From JAPLFM01 sp964650885 (GTDB lineage Bacteria > Bacteroidota > Ignavibacteria > Kapaibacteriales > UBA2268): a DNA stretch of 64,000 nt. Where the stretch lies: NCBI GenBank assembly GCA_964650885.1, contig CAZYXG010000002.1:1-64000 (forward strand), written 5' to 3'. The position numbers and the translations under genes were made by a program. Below, piece by piece: positions 1-9,090 of this stretch; the first letter of the stretch is position 1, and every line of letters starts with the position of its first letter. The notes under the pieces are model-generated. The model was not told where the DNA came from. It worked only from the letters and a program-made list of their open reading frames with translations, and ran no database searches.

Positions 1-77
1 TCCCAACTGGACAATACTATTTACTATTCAAAACAGAAACTACATTGGAAAATAAAGTAATTCAAATAATTAAGTAA
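1..77 (+). CDS. 3' end of a probable T9SS-sorted secreted protein (partial)
   Basis: An open frame enters from the left edge and stops at TAA 75-77, four bases before the next gene. Its last residues read PTGQYYLLFKTETT and end in VIQIIK. This is the usual finish of a type A T9SS C-terminal sorting domain: a turn with a PxGxYxL strand, then a last strand with basic residues. Only 24 codons are visible, so the body of the protein is unknown. The call rests on resemblance to the tails of the other sorting-domain proteins in this window. Confidence 0.5.
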   Translation, partial: PTGQYYLLFKTETTLENKVIQIIK

Positions 78-81
78 GTTA

Positions 82-2232
82 ATGAAACACAAAATATATT
101 TAATGGCTGTCATTTTATTGATAAGCATAAGTATAACTGCATTTGCAGAAGATAAATTAGTAAATCGCTACGGCATTTTCGCTGAATATGGATTAGACCA
201 AAGTATAGCAAACTTTAAGAAACTGCCTGATATTCCAAATTGCTGTGTGCAATTTGTTGATGGAAGCGGTTCGGGTTTCACCTTTGGAGGCCAATATCAA
301 ATTCCTATTGATAAAAGATATGGGTTGCTTTTTAGAGCCAGCTTAACTAATTATTCTGGGGAACTTAAAAGCACAGAACCAACTAGTTTAGTATATTTTG
401 ATTCAAATATCCCAAATGACCCAGGCACATTGAAGTCGGGAAGCTTTGAACATTATTTGAAAGGAAATTTCACAAGCATTGGGCTTGACCCATTGTTTTA
501 TTATAATATAATACCAAAATTAAAATTTAATTTAGGTTTAAGATTAGCTTATAATATGACTAATACTTTCGAGCAGAAAGAATCTGTAATTGGTAGCTTT
601 GGTGAATTCTTCGATGGCACAAACCCAGTTGGTAGAGTAAGAAATAAATATAGTGGCGATATCCCAAAAGCAAGTACATTAGGAATATTTGCATTAATTG
701 GAGCAAGTTACGATTTGCCAATGAATAAAGAAAAAACTCTTTTGCTTTCTCCAACTGCATTTTATTATTTGAATTTTAGCAAAGTTGCCGAAAATACAGA
801 TTGGTCAATTAATAGCTTACGCATAGGTTTAGCAGTAACTTATTCACCATCTGACAAGAAATATCTAAAAGAAGAAAGAAGAAAAATTGATACAGTTTAT
901 ATTCAAAAAAGTGAAATTGCTAGTAAATATGCAATAGGAATAGAAAAAGTTACTACTAAAGTAAATTCAATCGAAGATGCGGAAGTTACACTTGAAAATT
1001 ATACTAGAACTGATACAATATTTACTCAAAAGTTATTTGCATTAGATGGCACTTTACAATCAGTAGGAGTAGATAGTATAGGTAATGAAAAAGATATGGT
1101 ACAATTCACAATTGAAGAATTTATTTCAAATAGAATGCAACCATTATTGCCATATATTTTCTTCGACTATAATTCCTCTGTTATTAATAATAAGTATATT
1201 ACGTTTAATAATGAAAAAGCAAGAGAATTTGAAATAAAATCATTATCAAAAAATGGTACACTTGAAACATACTACCAAATATTAAATATTGTTGGGCGTA
1301 GAATGGTTGAAAAACCTGATGCTACATTAAGAATAGTTGGCTGTAATTCTTCTGTTGGTGCGGAACAAAATAATTCTGATTTATCTAAACAACGTGCGTT
1401 TGTTGTTAAAGAATATTTAGTAAATAATTGGCAAATTGCAGAAAGCAGATTGATTTTAGAAAATAGAATGTTACCAGAAACTCCTTCGAAACCAATAAAC
1501 GATGAAGAGAAAATTGCTGAGAATAGAAGAGTTGAATTTTATAGTAGTAAGTATGAAATACTAGCACCAATAAGCTTAAATGATACTTTAAGAATCTCCA
1601 ATCCACCAATTGCAAGATTTAAATTGCAATCAAATGCAGAAGCTGGTCTTAAAAATTGGGAACTTACAGCGACTCAAAAAAATGCACAAACTAATAGCTT
1701 CAATCAAACTGGAACAAATATATTGCCGCCTTATGTTGATTGGACTTTGAATGCAAATCAAAAAACAATTCCAAATTCAAATGAACAAATCGAAGTTAAC
1801 CTTAATTTAGTTGATACTCAAGGACAATTGAAAAATATAAGCTCTTTGCTGCCGTTGAAATATTTATCAATTAGACAAAAAAGAAAAGAAAGAATATTGG
1901 ATAAAGAAATTAATCGTTATAATTTAATACTCTTTGAGTTCGATAAATTCGATATTAAAGCCAATAATAGTAAAATTATTGATTTAGTGAAAGAGAATTT
2001 AAAAGATAATTCAGTAGTCTCAATCACAGGTTATACCGATAGGACAGGGGAGGCACAATATAATTTGAAGCTAAGCCAAAATAGAGCTAATGCCACAAAA
2101 GATGCCTTAAACCACAAATTAGTAATTGCAAGTGGAAAGGGAAGCAACAATATGCTTTTCAATAATGATATTCCAGAAGGTAGATTCTATTGCAGAACAG
2201 TGGATATTCTTGTGGAAACTGAAGTAAAGTAG
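82..2232 (+). CDS. OmpA-family outer-membrane protein with two OmpA-like domains
   Basis: 716 aa. Residues 1-22 are a signal peptide (MKHKIYLMAVILL..., cleavage near AFA/ED). Residues about 25-275 are rich in alternating aromatic/polar strands and look like an outer-membrane beta-barrel. Two OmpA_C-like peptidoglycan-binding regions follow. The first lies at about 350-495, starting with LPYIFFDYNSSVI and ending with ENRRVEF. The second lies at about 613-716, with LILFEFDKFDIKA and the signature region TGYTDRTGEAQYNLKLSQNRA. OmpA_C domains anchor the outer membrane to peptidoglycan. The gene starts four bases after the preceding stop, so it may be co-transcribed with the truncated cargo gene. 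Function beyond envelope anchoring is unknown; some OmpA-like proteins belong to T9SS, but nothing here proves that role. Confidence 0.8.
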   Translation: MKHKIYLMAVILLISISITAFAEDKLVNRYGIFAEYGLDQSIANFKKLPDIPNCCVQFVDGSGSGFTFGGQYQIPIDKRYGLLFRASLTNYSGELKSTEPTSLVYFDSNIPNDPGTLKSGSFEHYLKGNFTSIGLDPLFYYNIIPKLKFNLGLRLAYNMTNTFEQKESVIGSFGEFFDGTNPVGRVRNKYSGDIPKASTLGIFALIGASYDLPMNKEKTLLLSPTAFYYLNFSKVAENTDWSINSLRIGLAVTYSPSDKKYLKEERRKIDTVYIQKSEIASKYAIGIEKVTTKVNSIEDAEVTLENYTRTDTIFTQKLFALDGTLQSVGVDSIGNEKDMVQFTIEEFISNRMQPLLPYIFFDYNSSVINNKYITFNNEKAREFEIKSLSKNGTLETYYQILNIVGRRMVEKPDATLRIVGCNSSVGAEQNNSDLSKQRAFVVKEYLVNNWQIAESRLILENRMLPETPSKPINDEEKIAENRRVEFYSSKYEILAPISLNDTLRISNPPIARFKLQSNAEAGLKNWELTATQKNAQTNSFNQTGTNILPPYVDWTLNANQKTIPNSNEQIEVNLNLVDTQGQLKNISSLLPLKYLSIRQKRKERILDKEINRYNLILFEFDKFDIKANNSKIIDLVKENLKDNSVVSITGYTDRTGEAQYNLKLSQNRANATKDALNHKLVIASGKGSNNMLFNNDIPEGRFYCRTVDILVETEVK

Positions 2233-2319
2233 CTGCTTATTTCTATTTCACAATAACTTCATTTTTCTATTTGCTAAAACTTTTTTAAGTTGGATAAACA
2301 AAACTAACAAAGATTGAAA

Positions 2320-4203
2320 ATGGAAAATAAAACCGATATGTACTATCCATCGCAAAAAACGATTGATAAAGCTAGAATTAAAGATTGGGATGCACTAAAT
2401 AAGTTAGCTACTGATAATCAAGAGCAATTTTGGAGCGAGAAAGCGAATGAATTGACTTGGTTTAAAAAATGGGATTCTTATATTGATGATACTAATGCAC
2501 CATTCTATAAATTTTTCATTGGCGGAACAACTAATATTACATATAACTGTATTGATGTACATTTGAAAAACCATAACCGCAACAAACTTGCTTATATATG
2601 GGAAGGTGAAAACGGTGAACAACGCACTATGAGCTATTTTGCATTGCATAGAGATGTTTGCAAATTCTCTAATGTGTTGCTTAGTATGGGTGTGAAGAAA
2701 GGCGATAGGGTTACGATTTATATGGGTAGAGTGCCAGAGCTAATTATAGCAATGCTTGCCTGTGCAAGAATAGGTGCTATCCATTCGGTTGTTTATGGTG
2801 GTTTTTCTACCGAAGCACTCCACGAAAGAATTGAAGACTCAAATTCACGAGTTGTTATCACTTGCGATGGTGCTTTCCAAAGAGGCAAAATAGTTAAGTT
2901 AAAAGATATTTGCGATGATGCAGTTGATAGGGCTGGCATAGTTGAATTTGTGTTAGTGGTAAAACGCACTGGGCATGAAGTGAAGATGACTGAAGGCAGA
3001 GATTTATGGTACCACGATTTAATGAATTTACCAATAGCAAGTGCGAAACATGAAGCAGAGGTGGTGGATTCGGAACATCCATTATTCTTACTTTATACAT
3101 CGGGAACAACTGGCAAACCAAAAGCAATTCTGCATACCCACGGCGGCTATATGGTTGGTGCTTACACATCATTTCAGTATGTGTTCGATATTAAGGAAGA
3201 CGATAGATATTGGTGTGCGGCAGATCCAGGTTGGATTACAGGGCATAGCTATATAGTTTATGGTCCACTATTGAATGGTGCTACATCAATTGTTTATGAA
3301 GGAGCTCCTAATTTTCCTTATCCGAATCGTTGGTGGCAAATTATTGAAAAGTACGGAGTGAATATACTATACACTTCGCCAACAGCAATCAGGGGATTGA
3401 TGCGATTTGGCGATGCCTGGGTAAATAGACACGACTTGTCATCATTGCGACTACTTGGCTCTGTAGGCGAACCAATAAATCCTGAAGCTTGGAAATGGTA
3501 TTATAATACTATCGGGAAAGGCAATTGCCCAATTATGGATACTTGGTGGCAGACGGAAACTGGTATGATGATGATTACTCCATTCCCAATTGTGCCTCTC
3601 AAACCAGGCACTGGAACTAGGCCATTCCCAGGTATTATAATGGATATTGTTGACGAAGATGGCAATTCGGTGAAAGACAATGAAGAGGGGAATTTGGTAA
3701 TTAAATCGCCTTGGCCTTCTATGATGAGAACTATTTATGGCAACGACGAAAAATACGTAGAGCAATACTGGAGCCGCTATAAAGGAATGTACCTCACTGG
3801 CGATAGTGCCAAAAGAGATAGCGATGGTTATTTCTGGATTATTGGAAGAGTGGATGATGTGATAAAAGTTTCTGGCTATAGACTTGGCTCGGCGGAAATA
3901 GAAAATGCCTTGGTTAGCCATCCAGCAGTAGCAGAAGCTGCGGCAATCGGACTGCCACACGAAGTGAAAGGAAATGCAATCCACGCTTATGTGATTTTGA
4001 AAAATGGAATTGCAGAAAGTGAAGAACTAAGAGAAGCACTATCAAACCACGTTAGAAATGAGGTGGGGCCGATAGCAAAACCTGAAAGTATAGAATTTGT
4101 TGATTCACTCCCCAAAACAAGAAGTGGTAAAATTATGCGAAGGGTACTAAAAGCTAAAGCATTGGGACAAGACCCTGGCAATTTGACAACTTTGGAAGAT
4201 TAG
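2320..4203 (+). CDS. acs: acetyl-CoA synthetase (AMP-forming)
   Basis: 627 aa, close to the usual 650 aa of Acs. It activates acetate with ATP and CoA to acetyl-CoA through acetyl-AMP. Visible motifs are the adenylation P-loop YTSGTTGKPKAI, ADPGWITGHSY, TWWQTETG, the hinge GRVDDVIKVSGYRLGSAEIE, and the C-terminal PKTRSGKIMRR. The lysine of that last motif is the site acetylated in studied Acs enzymes. An upstream TTG at 2314 is in frame, but ATG 2320 is preferred; there is no obvious Shine-Dalgarno site. It is followed by a convergent hairpin and the oppositely oriented fic gene, so it is probably monocistronic. Confidence 0.95.
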   Translation: MENKTDMYYPSQKTIDKARIKDWDALNKLATDNQEQFWSEKANELTWFKKWDSYIDDTNAPFYKFFIGGTTNITYNCIDVHLKNHNRNKLAYIWEGENGEQRTMSYFALHRDVCKFSNVLLSMGVKKGDRVTIYMGRVPELIIAMLACARIGAIHSVVYGGFSTEALHERIEDSNSRVVITCDGAFQRGKIVKLKDICDDAVDRAGIVEFVLVVKRTGHEVKMTEGRDLWYHDLMNLPIASAKHEAEVVDSEHPLFLLYTSGTTGKPKAILHTHGGYMVGAYTSFQYVFDIKEDDRYWCAADPGWITGHSYIVYGPLLNGATSIVYEGAPNFPYPNRWWQIIEKYGVNILYTSPTAIRGLMRFGDAWVNRHDLSSLRLLGSVGEPINPEAWKWYYNTIGKGNCPIMDTWWQTETGMMMITPFPIVPLKPGTGTRPFPGIIMDIVDEDGNSVKDNEEGNLVIKSPWPSMMRTIYGNDEKYVEQYWSRYKGMYLTGDSAKRDSDGYFWIIGRVDDVIKVSGYRLGSAEIENALVSHPAVAEAAAIGLPHEVKGNAIHAYVILKNGIAESEELREALSNHVRNEVGPIAKPESIEFVDSLPKTRSGKIMRRVLKAKALGQDPGNLTTLED

Positions 4204-4205
4204 GA

Positions 4206-4235
4206 AAGAAGTTCGATATGTTTATTGAACTTCTT
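4206..4235. terminator. hairpin between convergent acs and fic
   Basis: A perfect 9-bp stem AAGAAGTTC (4206-4214) / GAACTTCTT (4227-4235) with a 12-base loop lies just after the acs stop and touches the fic stop. There is no clean T-tract on either strand, so it is a weak or bidirectional terminator at best. Confidence 0.4.
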
Positions 4236-5367
4236 AACTCCTAAATAGTTCTAAATATTCATCGAAAACAAATAATCTATTGCGTTTCTGACCTGTTTTT
4301 TCGATTAATATTTTTAGCTTTATAAAATCTTCTATTAATCTAAAAGCAGTTGTTTTATTGATTGACAGTGCTTCCACCACATCGCTTGAATCAACTATTG
4401 GTTTTTCCCAAAGCACTTTTAAAAACTTATTTGCTATTGGCTGTTTTTTGCCTAAAGTAATAAACTTATCTTCTGTTGCTTTGCGAAGAACTATTATATC
4501 TTTGAATACTTGAATTGAGTTTTCTGCTGTTGCTTTCACTCCTTTTAAAAAGAATATTAGCCAAGCTGATAGCTCATTTTGTGTTCTAACATTTGTCAGC
4601 AAATCATAATATTGGTATCTGTTTTTCTCAAAAAATTCAGATAAGTATAGAGTTGGCTTTACTAATAACTCACTCTGCACTAAATATAGCGTAATCAACA
4701 AACGTCCAATTCTGCCATTGCCATCAAGAAATGGATGTATAGTCTCGAATTGATAGTGTGCCATTCCTACTTTGATTAAATCTGGCAATTGTGTTTCTTG
4801 GCTATGCAAGAACTTTTCCAAATCCGTCATTAAATCATTGATTGATTCGAAATATGGCGGTACAAAACTAGCTTTTGCAATACTTTTGCCTCCAATCCAA
4901 TTTTGACTTTTTCTAAATTCTCCTGGTAATTTACTTGCTCCACGAACTCCTTGCAATAGGTGTTTGTGTGTGTCTCGCAAAAGTCTGCTACTCAATGGTA
5001 ATTTATCTACACTTGCAATAGCGTAATTCATAGCATCTATATAGTTATGCACTTCTTGCCAGTCGTTTCTTTGTTCATCGCCAATATAGTCTGACTTTTG
5101 CATAGCTTCATCTATATTTGTTTGTGTGCCTTCTATTTTGCTGCTTTCAGTACCTTCTTTGGCTACGTGCATTTTGATAAAGAAATCAACATCAGGAATC
5201 AATTGAGAAAAAGCATTTAGCTCACCTAACTTGTTGCTAGCATCGGTCAGCAAAGCAATAAGTTCGCTGTCATCTATAAGCCAAGCGTGATTTATAGTAT
5301 TGGGCTGGAAGCTTTTATATTCGTATTGCTGAACTAATTCTCCAGCAATAAATTCTGTAATTCTCAT
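4234..5367 (-). CDS. Fic-domain AMP-transferase with inhibitory helix and C-terminal winged helix
   Basis: 377 aa. Fic enzymes usually transfer AMP from ATP to a target protein hydroxyl. The core motif HPFLDGNGRIGR (residues 211-222) is intact, including the catalytic His211. An N-terminal Fic_N region carries the inhibitory signature SxxxEG at residues 75-80 (SSKIEG), which marks a class II self-inhibited Fic. The C-terminal ~80 residues resemble a winged helix-turn-helix (DSSDVVEALSINKTTAFRLI). This domain plan is common in Fic proteins that may regulate their own promoter. The start ATG is directly followed upstream by a repeat array (5408-5590) that could be its operator. No separate antitoxin gene is adjacent, consistent with intramolecular inhibition. 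The target is unknown. Confidence 0.9.
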   Translation of the reverse strand: MRITEFIAGELVQQYEYKSFQPNTINHAWLIDDSELIALLTDASNKLGELNAFSQLIPDVDFFIKMHVAKEGTESSKIEGTQTNIDEAMQKSDYIGDEQRNDWQEVHNYIDAMNYAIASVDKLPLSSRLLRDTHKHLLQGVRGASKLPGEFRKSQNWIGGKSIAKASFVPPYFESINDLMTDLEKFLHSQETQLPDLIKVGMAHYQFETIHPFLDGNGRIGRLLITLYLVQSELLVKPTLYLSEFFEKNRYQYYDLLTNVRTQNELSAWLIFFLKGVKATAENSIQVFKDIIVLRKATEDKFITLGKKQPIANKFLKVLWEKPIVDSSDVVEALSINKTTAFRLIEDFIKLKILIEKTGQKRNRLFVFDEYLELFRS

Positions 5368-5407
5368 AGTCTTTTGCTATTTTTAATAATTATAATTACA
5401 AAAATAA

Positions 5408-5590
5408 GCAATCATAGTTGCAAAAACAAGAAGAAAAGCAACTATAAATAATTATAGTTGCAGAAAGAGTGATTAGTGCAATTAAAGAGAGTTGTGTTTT
5501 TTAGAAGTGCAACTAAGAATATCTATAGTTGTAGAAAAGCTAATAAGTGCAACTAAGAATATATATAGTTGTAGAAGTGCAAATAAGAGG
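5408..5590. promoter_or_regulatory. phased array of TGCAACTA/TAGTTGYA repeats upstream of fic
   Basis: Six GCAA half-sites have their first G at 5408, 5438, 5478, 5509, 5549 and 5579, giving spacings of 30, 40, 31, 40 and 30 bases. Most are followed by an inverted partner of the type TAGTTG(C/T)A. The best copy is a 10-bp perfect inverted repeat, GCAACTATAA / TTATAGTTGC, with a 4-base loop (5438-5461). Two further copies, at 5508-5533 and 5548-5573, are almost identical and exactly 40 bases apart. Spacings near multiples of 10 would put the sites on one face of the helix. The array fills the space between the fic start and the DUF5686 stop, so an operator for fic is the simplest reading. Confidence 0.55.
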
Positions 5591-5647
5591 TAAGGAGCGA
5601 GAATACCCGAATCATTTGAGAATTAACTATTTAAAGCAATAAAAAAA

Positions 5648-8074
5648 TTAATTTAACTTAAACCCAACATTCATTCCTACGCTTATCCTTAGTCTTTTGC
5701 TTGCTAAGTCGCCGATTCCTCGTGAGAATATGAAATCAAAAAAAGCTACATCGCTCACAAATGAAGGCACTCTGCCGAAACCAATAGAAGCTTCTTGGAA
5801 AATTTTATCGCCCATAGTTTTCATAAAGTTCACATTTGTTTTATAGTTTGCAGCTGCATATCCAAATATTAACTCAATGCCCCTGCCCTTGTATGTAGGC
5901 AAGCCAATAGCTCTCCAAAGCAAATCACTTGTGTTCCATCGGGCATGTAATGTTTGGTATAAATTTCCGCCATAATAGCCAATTGGAGCATTTGCAAAAT
6001 TTCCAAATGGGGTGAACATTATGTTTCGTGTCTTCATTCGGAAAGTGTGTGGCAAAGGTGCATTGTCTGTTACGTGACCAAATTCAGTAAGTAAAGTTAG
6101 CTCCGAAAAGCCATAACCTGTTTTAAAGGTGGGGATGTCCAGTCTGAAAGCTGCATCGTAAGCAGAATATTGACCTTTGTCGCCATTGCTACCCAAGCTT
6201 AGCACCAAATTACTACTAAAGTTAAAGCCATCAAAACCTAAGAAATCTTTTTCAGTGTAATTAATAGTCGCTCTTAGCAAATCCCAATCTCTATTTGGGC
6301 GAACTTGATTATCAGTCCAATGTGTTAGCTCTTCGAATAAATTTAGCAAAGTATCGGAGCGTTTTTCAACTCCCGAATTATGTCTCATTGTATAGAACAC
6401 ATCTAATTTCAAATTCTTATATTTAGAATTCATAAATATTTCATAGCCATCTTTGCGAACGTAGTCATAGTAATCGCTTGAATAAATTGCAGAAAGCAAT
6501 GTGTTCTCAAATTTTGAAAATGATTTATCGTTGGATTGGCTAATTATCTCAGAGAACATTTTTGTGCCGACAACTAAATTAAGTGATTTATCTTCAATAA
6601 GTTTGAATTTAATACCAAGCTCGCCGTAAGGTTTTTTTTGCCCAAAGCTGAAATAACCTCTCCCAAATAATGTAGCGAAATCGTACATACTAAGCTCTGG
6701 ACTTATGCCCAAACTCAAATCTTCCACTCTATTATAATTCAAATATGGTTCTAAAGATAGACCAAAATTACCTTTTTCTTTTTGAATTATTTTGTTTGTG
6801 TCGAGAGTAACCAAACTATCAATTCTGCGATATATTGCTTCTTCTCTCGGGCTGATTTCTCTCAATGAATTATTATTCCAGAATTCACTTCTTATGCTAT
6901 CGGCATTTTGAGCTACAGTAATTCTAGGTTTGTTTTTCCTATAAACAGAATCAGGCAATAGTTTGTTGATTTCTACATTGCTATAAATGCTAGTAGTATT
7001 AACAACAATATCAATGTCGGCTACTCCAGAAAGCAAGTTTGCAGATGCTTTAGCTTTGATTTCCAATAAGCTCGGATACCAAATACCATCATCATTCTCA
7101 TCGAATTTTTCTATATATTCAATTGATTCAATAAATTGCATAGCAGTGCTTTTGCTTGGCTTTAAGTTAGCTTCTATTATGCTAAAGCTACCTTCCACCA
7201 GTTTTATAGTGCCTTCAAATGCAGGATAAGTTGAAGTGCTTGGCTGTACCGAAATTTCATAAACTAATTTATCGTTAAGTTTGCTTCGATTTAGTAATTT
7301 GAATTCATAGTATGAAAAAGCATTGCTAGCCAGAGGAGAAGTAATTTGAGCATCTACTATTTTAATCTCATCATCATAGAAATTTATGAATTTTGAGATA
7401 GCTAAGACATTAGAAGACATTGGCATATTAGCTGTTTGTCTTCGTTGGATAATTTCGGCTTGGTTGATTCCTTTGGCAGGGTCTTGAGCTACGTTTGAAA
7501 AGGTTTCCAAAAAAAAGTACTTATATCGATCGTTATCGTTTTGCTTTGAGCCAGGCGAAAGAGTCGCTCCTATTGAGATACTGCCATTGCCACCAGAAGC
7601 AGAAGCCGAATTAATCAAACTGCCATCAAGCTCCAAATTCATTTTACTATAAAGCATACCAGCAAAAGTTTTAATTTTAGCTTGATTTTCAGTTTTCTTT
7701 TCAATTGCTTGAGCCACAATTTGATTTACGTTGAATTCGCCTGTAACAATTGCTTCTTTCTGCAAATTAGGTAATGACTTCAACTTAATATTAAAGCTAT
7801 CTTGTCCATTGGTTTCAATTTTCTTTATCTCATAGCCAATTGAGGAAATTTGTAAAACAGCATTTCCAGAATTTGGCAAATAGAAGATTCCATACCTATT
7901 TGTATAGGAAACTTTCTTGTTGGTCAAATCTTTGATTTTCGCACCTGCTAGTGCTGTTCCAGTTTCCGAATCCACCACTTTGCCTAAGATTCTGCCTGTT
8001 GCAAAGCTATAACTAAAACTCAATACGAACGTTAATGTAAATAAGAAAAGTAACTTATTAGAAATTGGTTTCAT
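5648..8074 (-). CDS. DUF5686 outer-membrane protein with carboxypeptidase-regulatory-like domain
   Basis: 808 aa. Residues 1-26 form a signal peptide. Residues about 27-110 are a CarboxypepD_reg-like beta-sandwich (GRILGKVVDSETGTALAGAKI... with a GIFYLP...ISSIGYE core), as found at the N-terminus of many TonB-linked and DUF5686 proteins of Bacteroidota. The rest matches the DUF5686 plan: a soluble middle part, then a long run of amphipathic strands ending in an aromatic-poor C-terminus KLN, read here as an outer-membrane barrel. The molecular function of DUF5686 is not established. It is divergently arranged with the exported protein at 8143, sharing a 68-base promoter gap. Confidence 0.75.
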   Translation of the reverse strand: MKPISNKLLFLFTLTFVLSFSYSFATGRILGKVVDSETGTALAGAKIKDLTNKKVSYTNRYGIFYLPNSGNAVLQISSIGYEIKKIETNGQDSFNIKLKSLPNLQKEAIVTGEFNVNQIVAQAIEKKTENQAKIKTFAGMLYSKMNLELDGSLINSASASGGNGSISIGATLSPGSKQNDNDRYKYFFLETFSNVAQDPAKGINQAEIIQRRQTANMPMSSNVLAISKFINFYDDEIKIVDAQITSPLASNAFSYYEFKLLNRSKLNDKLVYEISVQPSTSTYPAFEGTIKLVEGSFSIIEANLKPSKSTAMQFIESIEYIEKFDENDDGIWYPSLLEIKAKASANLLSGVADIDIVVNTTSIYSNVEINKLLPDSVYRKNKPRITVAQNADSIRSEFWNNNSLREISPREEAIYRRIDSLVTLDTNKIIQKEKGNFGLSLEPYLNYNRVEDLSLGISPELSMYDFATLFGRGYFSFGQKKPYGELGIKFKLIEDKSLNLVVGTKMFSEIISQSNDKSFSKFENTLLSAIYSSDYYDYVRKDGYEIFMNSKYKNLKLDVFYTMRHNSGVEKRSDTLLNLFEELTHWTDNQVRPNRDWDLLRATINYTEKDFLGFDGFNFSSNLVLSLGSNGDKGQYSAYDAAFRLDIPTFKTGYGFSELTLLTEFGHVTDNAPLPHTFRMKTRNIMFTPFGNFANAPIGYYGGNLYQTLHARWNTSDLLWRAIGLPTYKGRGIELIFGYAAANYKTNVNFMKTMGDKIFQEASIGFGRVPSFVSDVAFFDFIFSRGIGDLASKRLRISVGMNVGFKLN

Positions 8075-8142
8075 AAAATTTCATTTTAAATCAAAAATAA
8101 TAAGTTAAATTTACGGAATCTTAAACTCAAAGTTTCTTAAAA

Positions 8143-8757
8143 ATGAAAAGTTTGCTAATTATTTTAATATTTGCCCCAATTATTGCATTTGCTCAATTGC
8201 TGCCAGGTGGCGAAAAAGAACGCTACGAAGAAAGCAAAGACAACCTTGGCGGGGCAGGGAGTTTATACTCCACTTACGAGCTTAAAGGAATGACCCTTAG
8301 CGATAATTTTTCTGTTGAATTTTCAACAAAGCAGGGATTTCTTTTCAATAAACTTGTTGTGGGTGGGAACATTAATTTCAGATTGACAAAAACTGTGGAA
8401 GACCCACGCTATGTGGATATTAAAAATGTGCAACCCTATTTTACATACAACCACTTGGGTCCATTTGTGGATTACATAATTCCGATTAGCAGCAAAGCTA
8501 TGCTTACAATTGGAACTCTTGCCAATATTGGCTACACAAGCTATGAGCTATCCAATACTGGGCTGGGCAATACTCCAATTGGCGATTTCTTCTTAATAGC
8601 TGAGCCAAATGTGAACTTTTCCTATAAAGTATATAACAACTATAGATTGAACCTTGGAGCAAGCTACCGCAAAACATTCTCTCTGGGTAGAACTGCCTAC
8701 CCAGCCGACTACTTCTCTGGATATGGAATAAGTTTAGGTGTTAAGATAGTGAATTAA
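8143..8757 (+). CDS. small exported protein, possible outer-membrane barrel
   Basis: 204 aa. Not recognised as a named family. Residues 1-18 form a signal peptide (MKSLLIILIFAPIIAFAQ). The mature part is rich in alternating strand-like segments such as GFLFNKLVVGGNINFRL, AMLTIGTLANIGYTSY and YGISLGVKIV, as expected for an eight- to ten-stranded outer-membrane barrel. It is transcribed divergently from the DUF5686 gene, with only 68 bases for two promoters, so the pair may be co-regulated. A broken nucleotidyltransferase gene follows. Confidence 0.55.
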   Translation: MKSLLIILIFAPIIAFAQLLPGGEKERYEESKDNLGGAGSLYSTYELKGMTLSDNFSVEFSTKQGFLFNKLVVGGNINFRLTKTVEDPRYVDIKNVQPYFTYNHLGPFVDYIIPISSKAMLTIGTLANIGYTSYELSNTGLGNTPIGDFFLIAEPNVNFSYKVYNNYRLNLGASYRKTFSLGRTAYPADYFSGYGISLGVKIVN

Positions 8758-8806
8758 TAGAGTTGTTTATATAGCAATTTGTTATTAATTTACAAAAGTA
8801 AATATG

Positions 8807-9090
8807 AAAAACAACAAGAAATAGAAAAAGAATTAAAAGAGCTGTTACCTAGCATAAGTAGGAAATACTTTGTAGTAAACTAGGATATTTCGGCTCTAAT
8901 GCAAAGAACAAACAAACTATTGATTCGGATATTGATGTAATAATTAAATTTTCAAAACTATTTTGATGGGTTTTTTTGATTTACAAACACTATTAGAAAC
9001 TAAATTGAATTTAAAAGTAGATTTACTTACAGAAAAGGTTTAAAAGAACATCTAAAAGAAAGAATTCTTAGCGAAGTGAGATATTTGTGA
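8807..9090 (+). pseudogene. broken MNT-type nucleotidyltransferase (HEPN/MNT antitoxin remnant)
   Basis: Reading across three frames recovers one protein. A helical start (EIEKELKELLPSISRKYF) is followed, after a frameshift near 8880, by GYFGSNAKNK...DSDIDVIIKF. That is the GS...DxD signature of minimal nucleotidyltransferases. A TGA near 8963 and a frameshift lead into FFDLQTLLETKLNLKVDLLT, and a further shift near 9038 into LKEHLKERILSEVRYL with a proper stop at 9088-9090. Intact relatives are MntA-like antitoxins that AMPylate a HEPN ribonuclease. No HEPN gene is next to it here. At least three disruptions make it non-functional; sequencing error is unlikely to explain them all. Its 3' end overlaps the opposite-strand 59-aa ORF. 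Confidence 0.7.

Noticed and set aside
3451..3984. 177-codon opposite-strand frame inside acs
   Set aside because: It is the mirror of a highly conserved coding region, has no promoter context and reads as low-complexity His/Ser/Phe-rich sequence.
5408..5590. Repeat array considered as a CRISPR array
   Set aside because: Units are short, degenerate and inverted, spacing alternates 30/40 rather than being constant, there are no unique spacers of 30 or more bases between identical repeats, and no cas gene is nearby.
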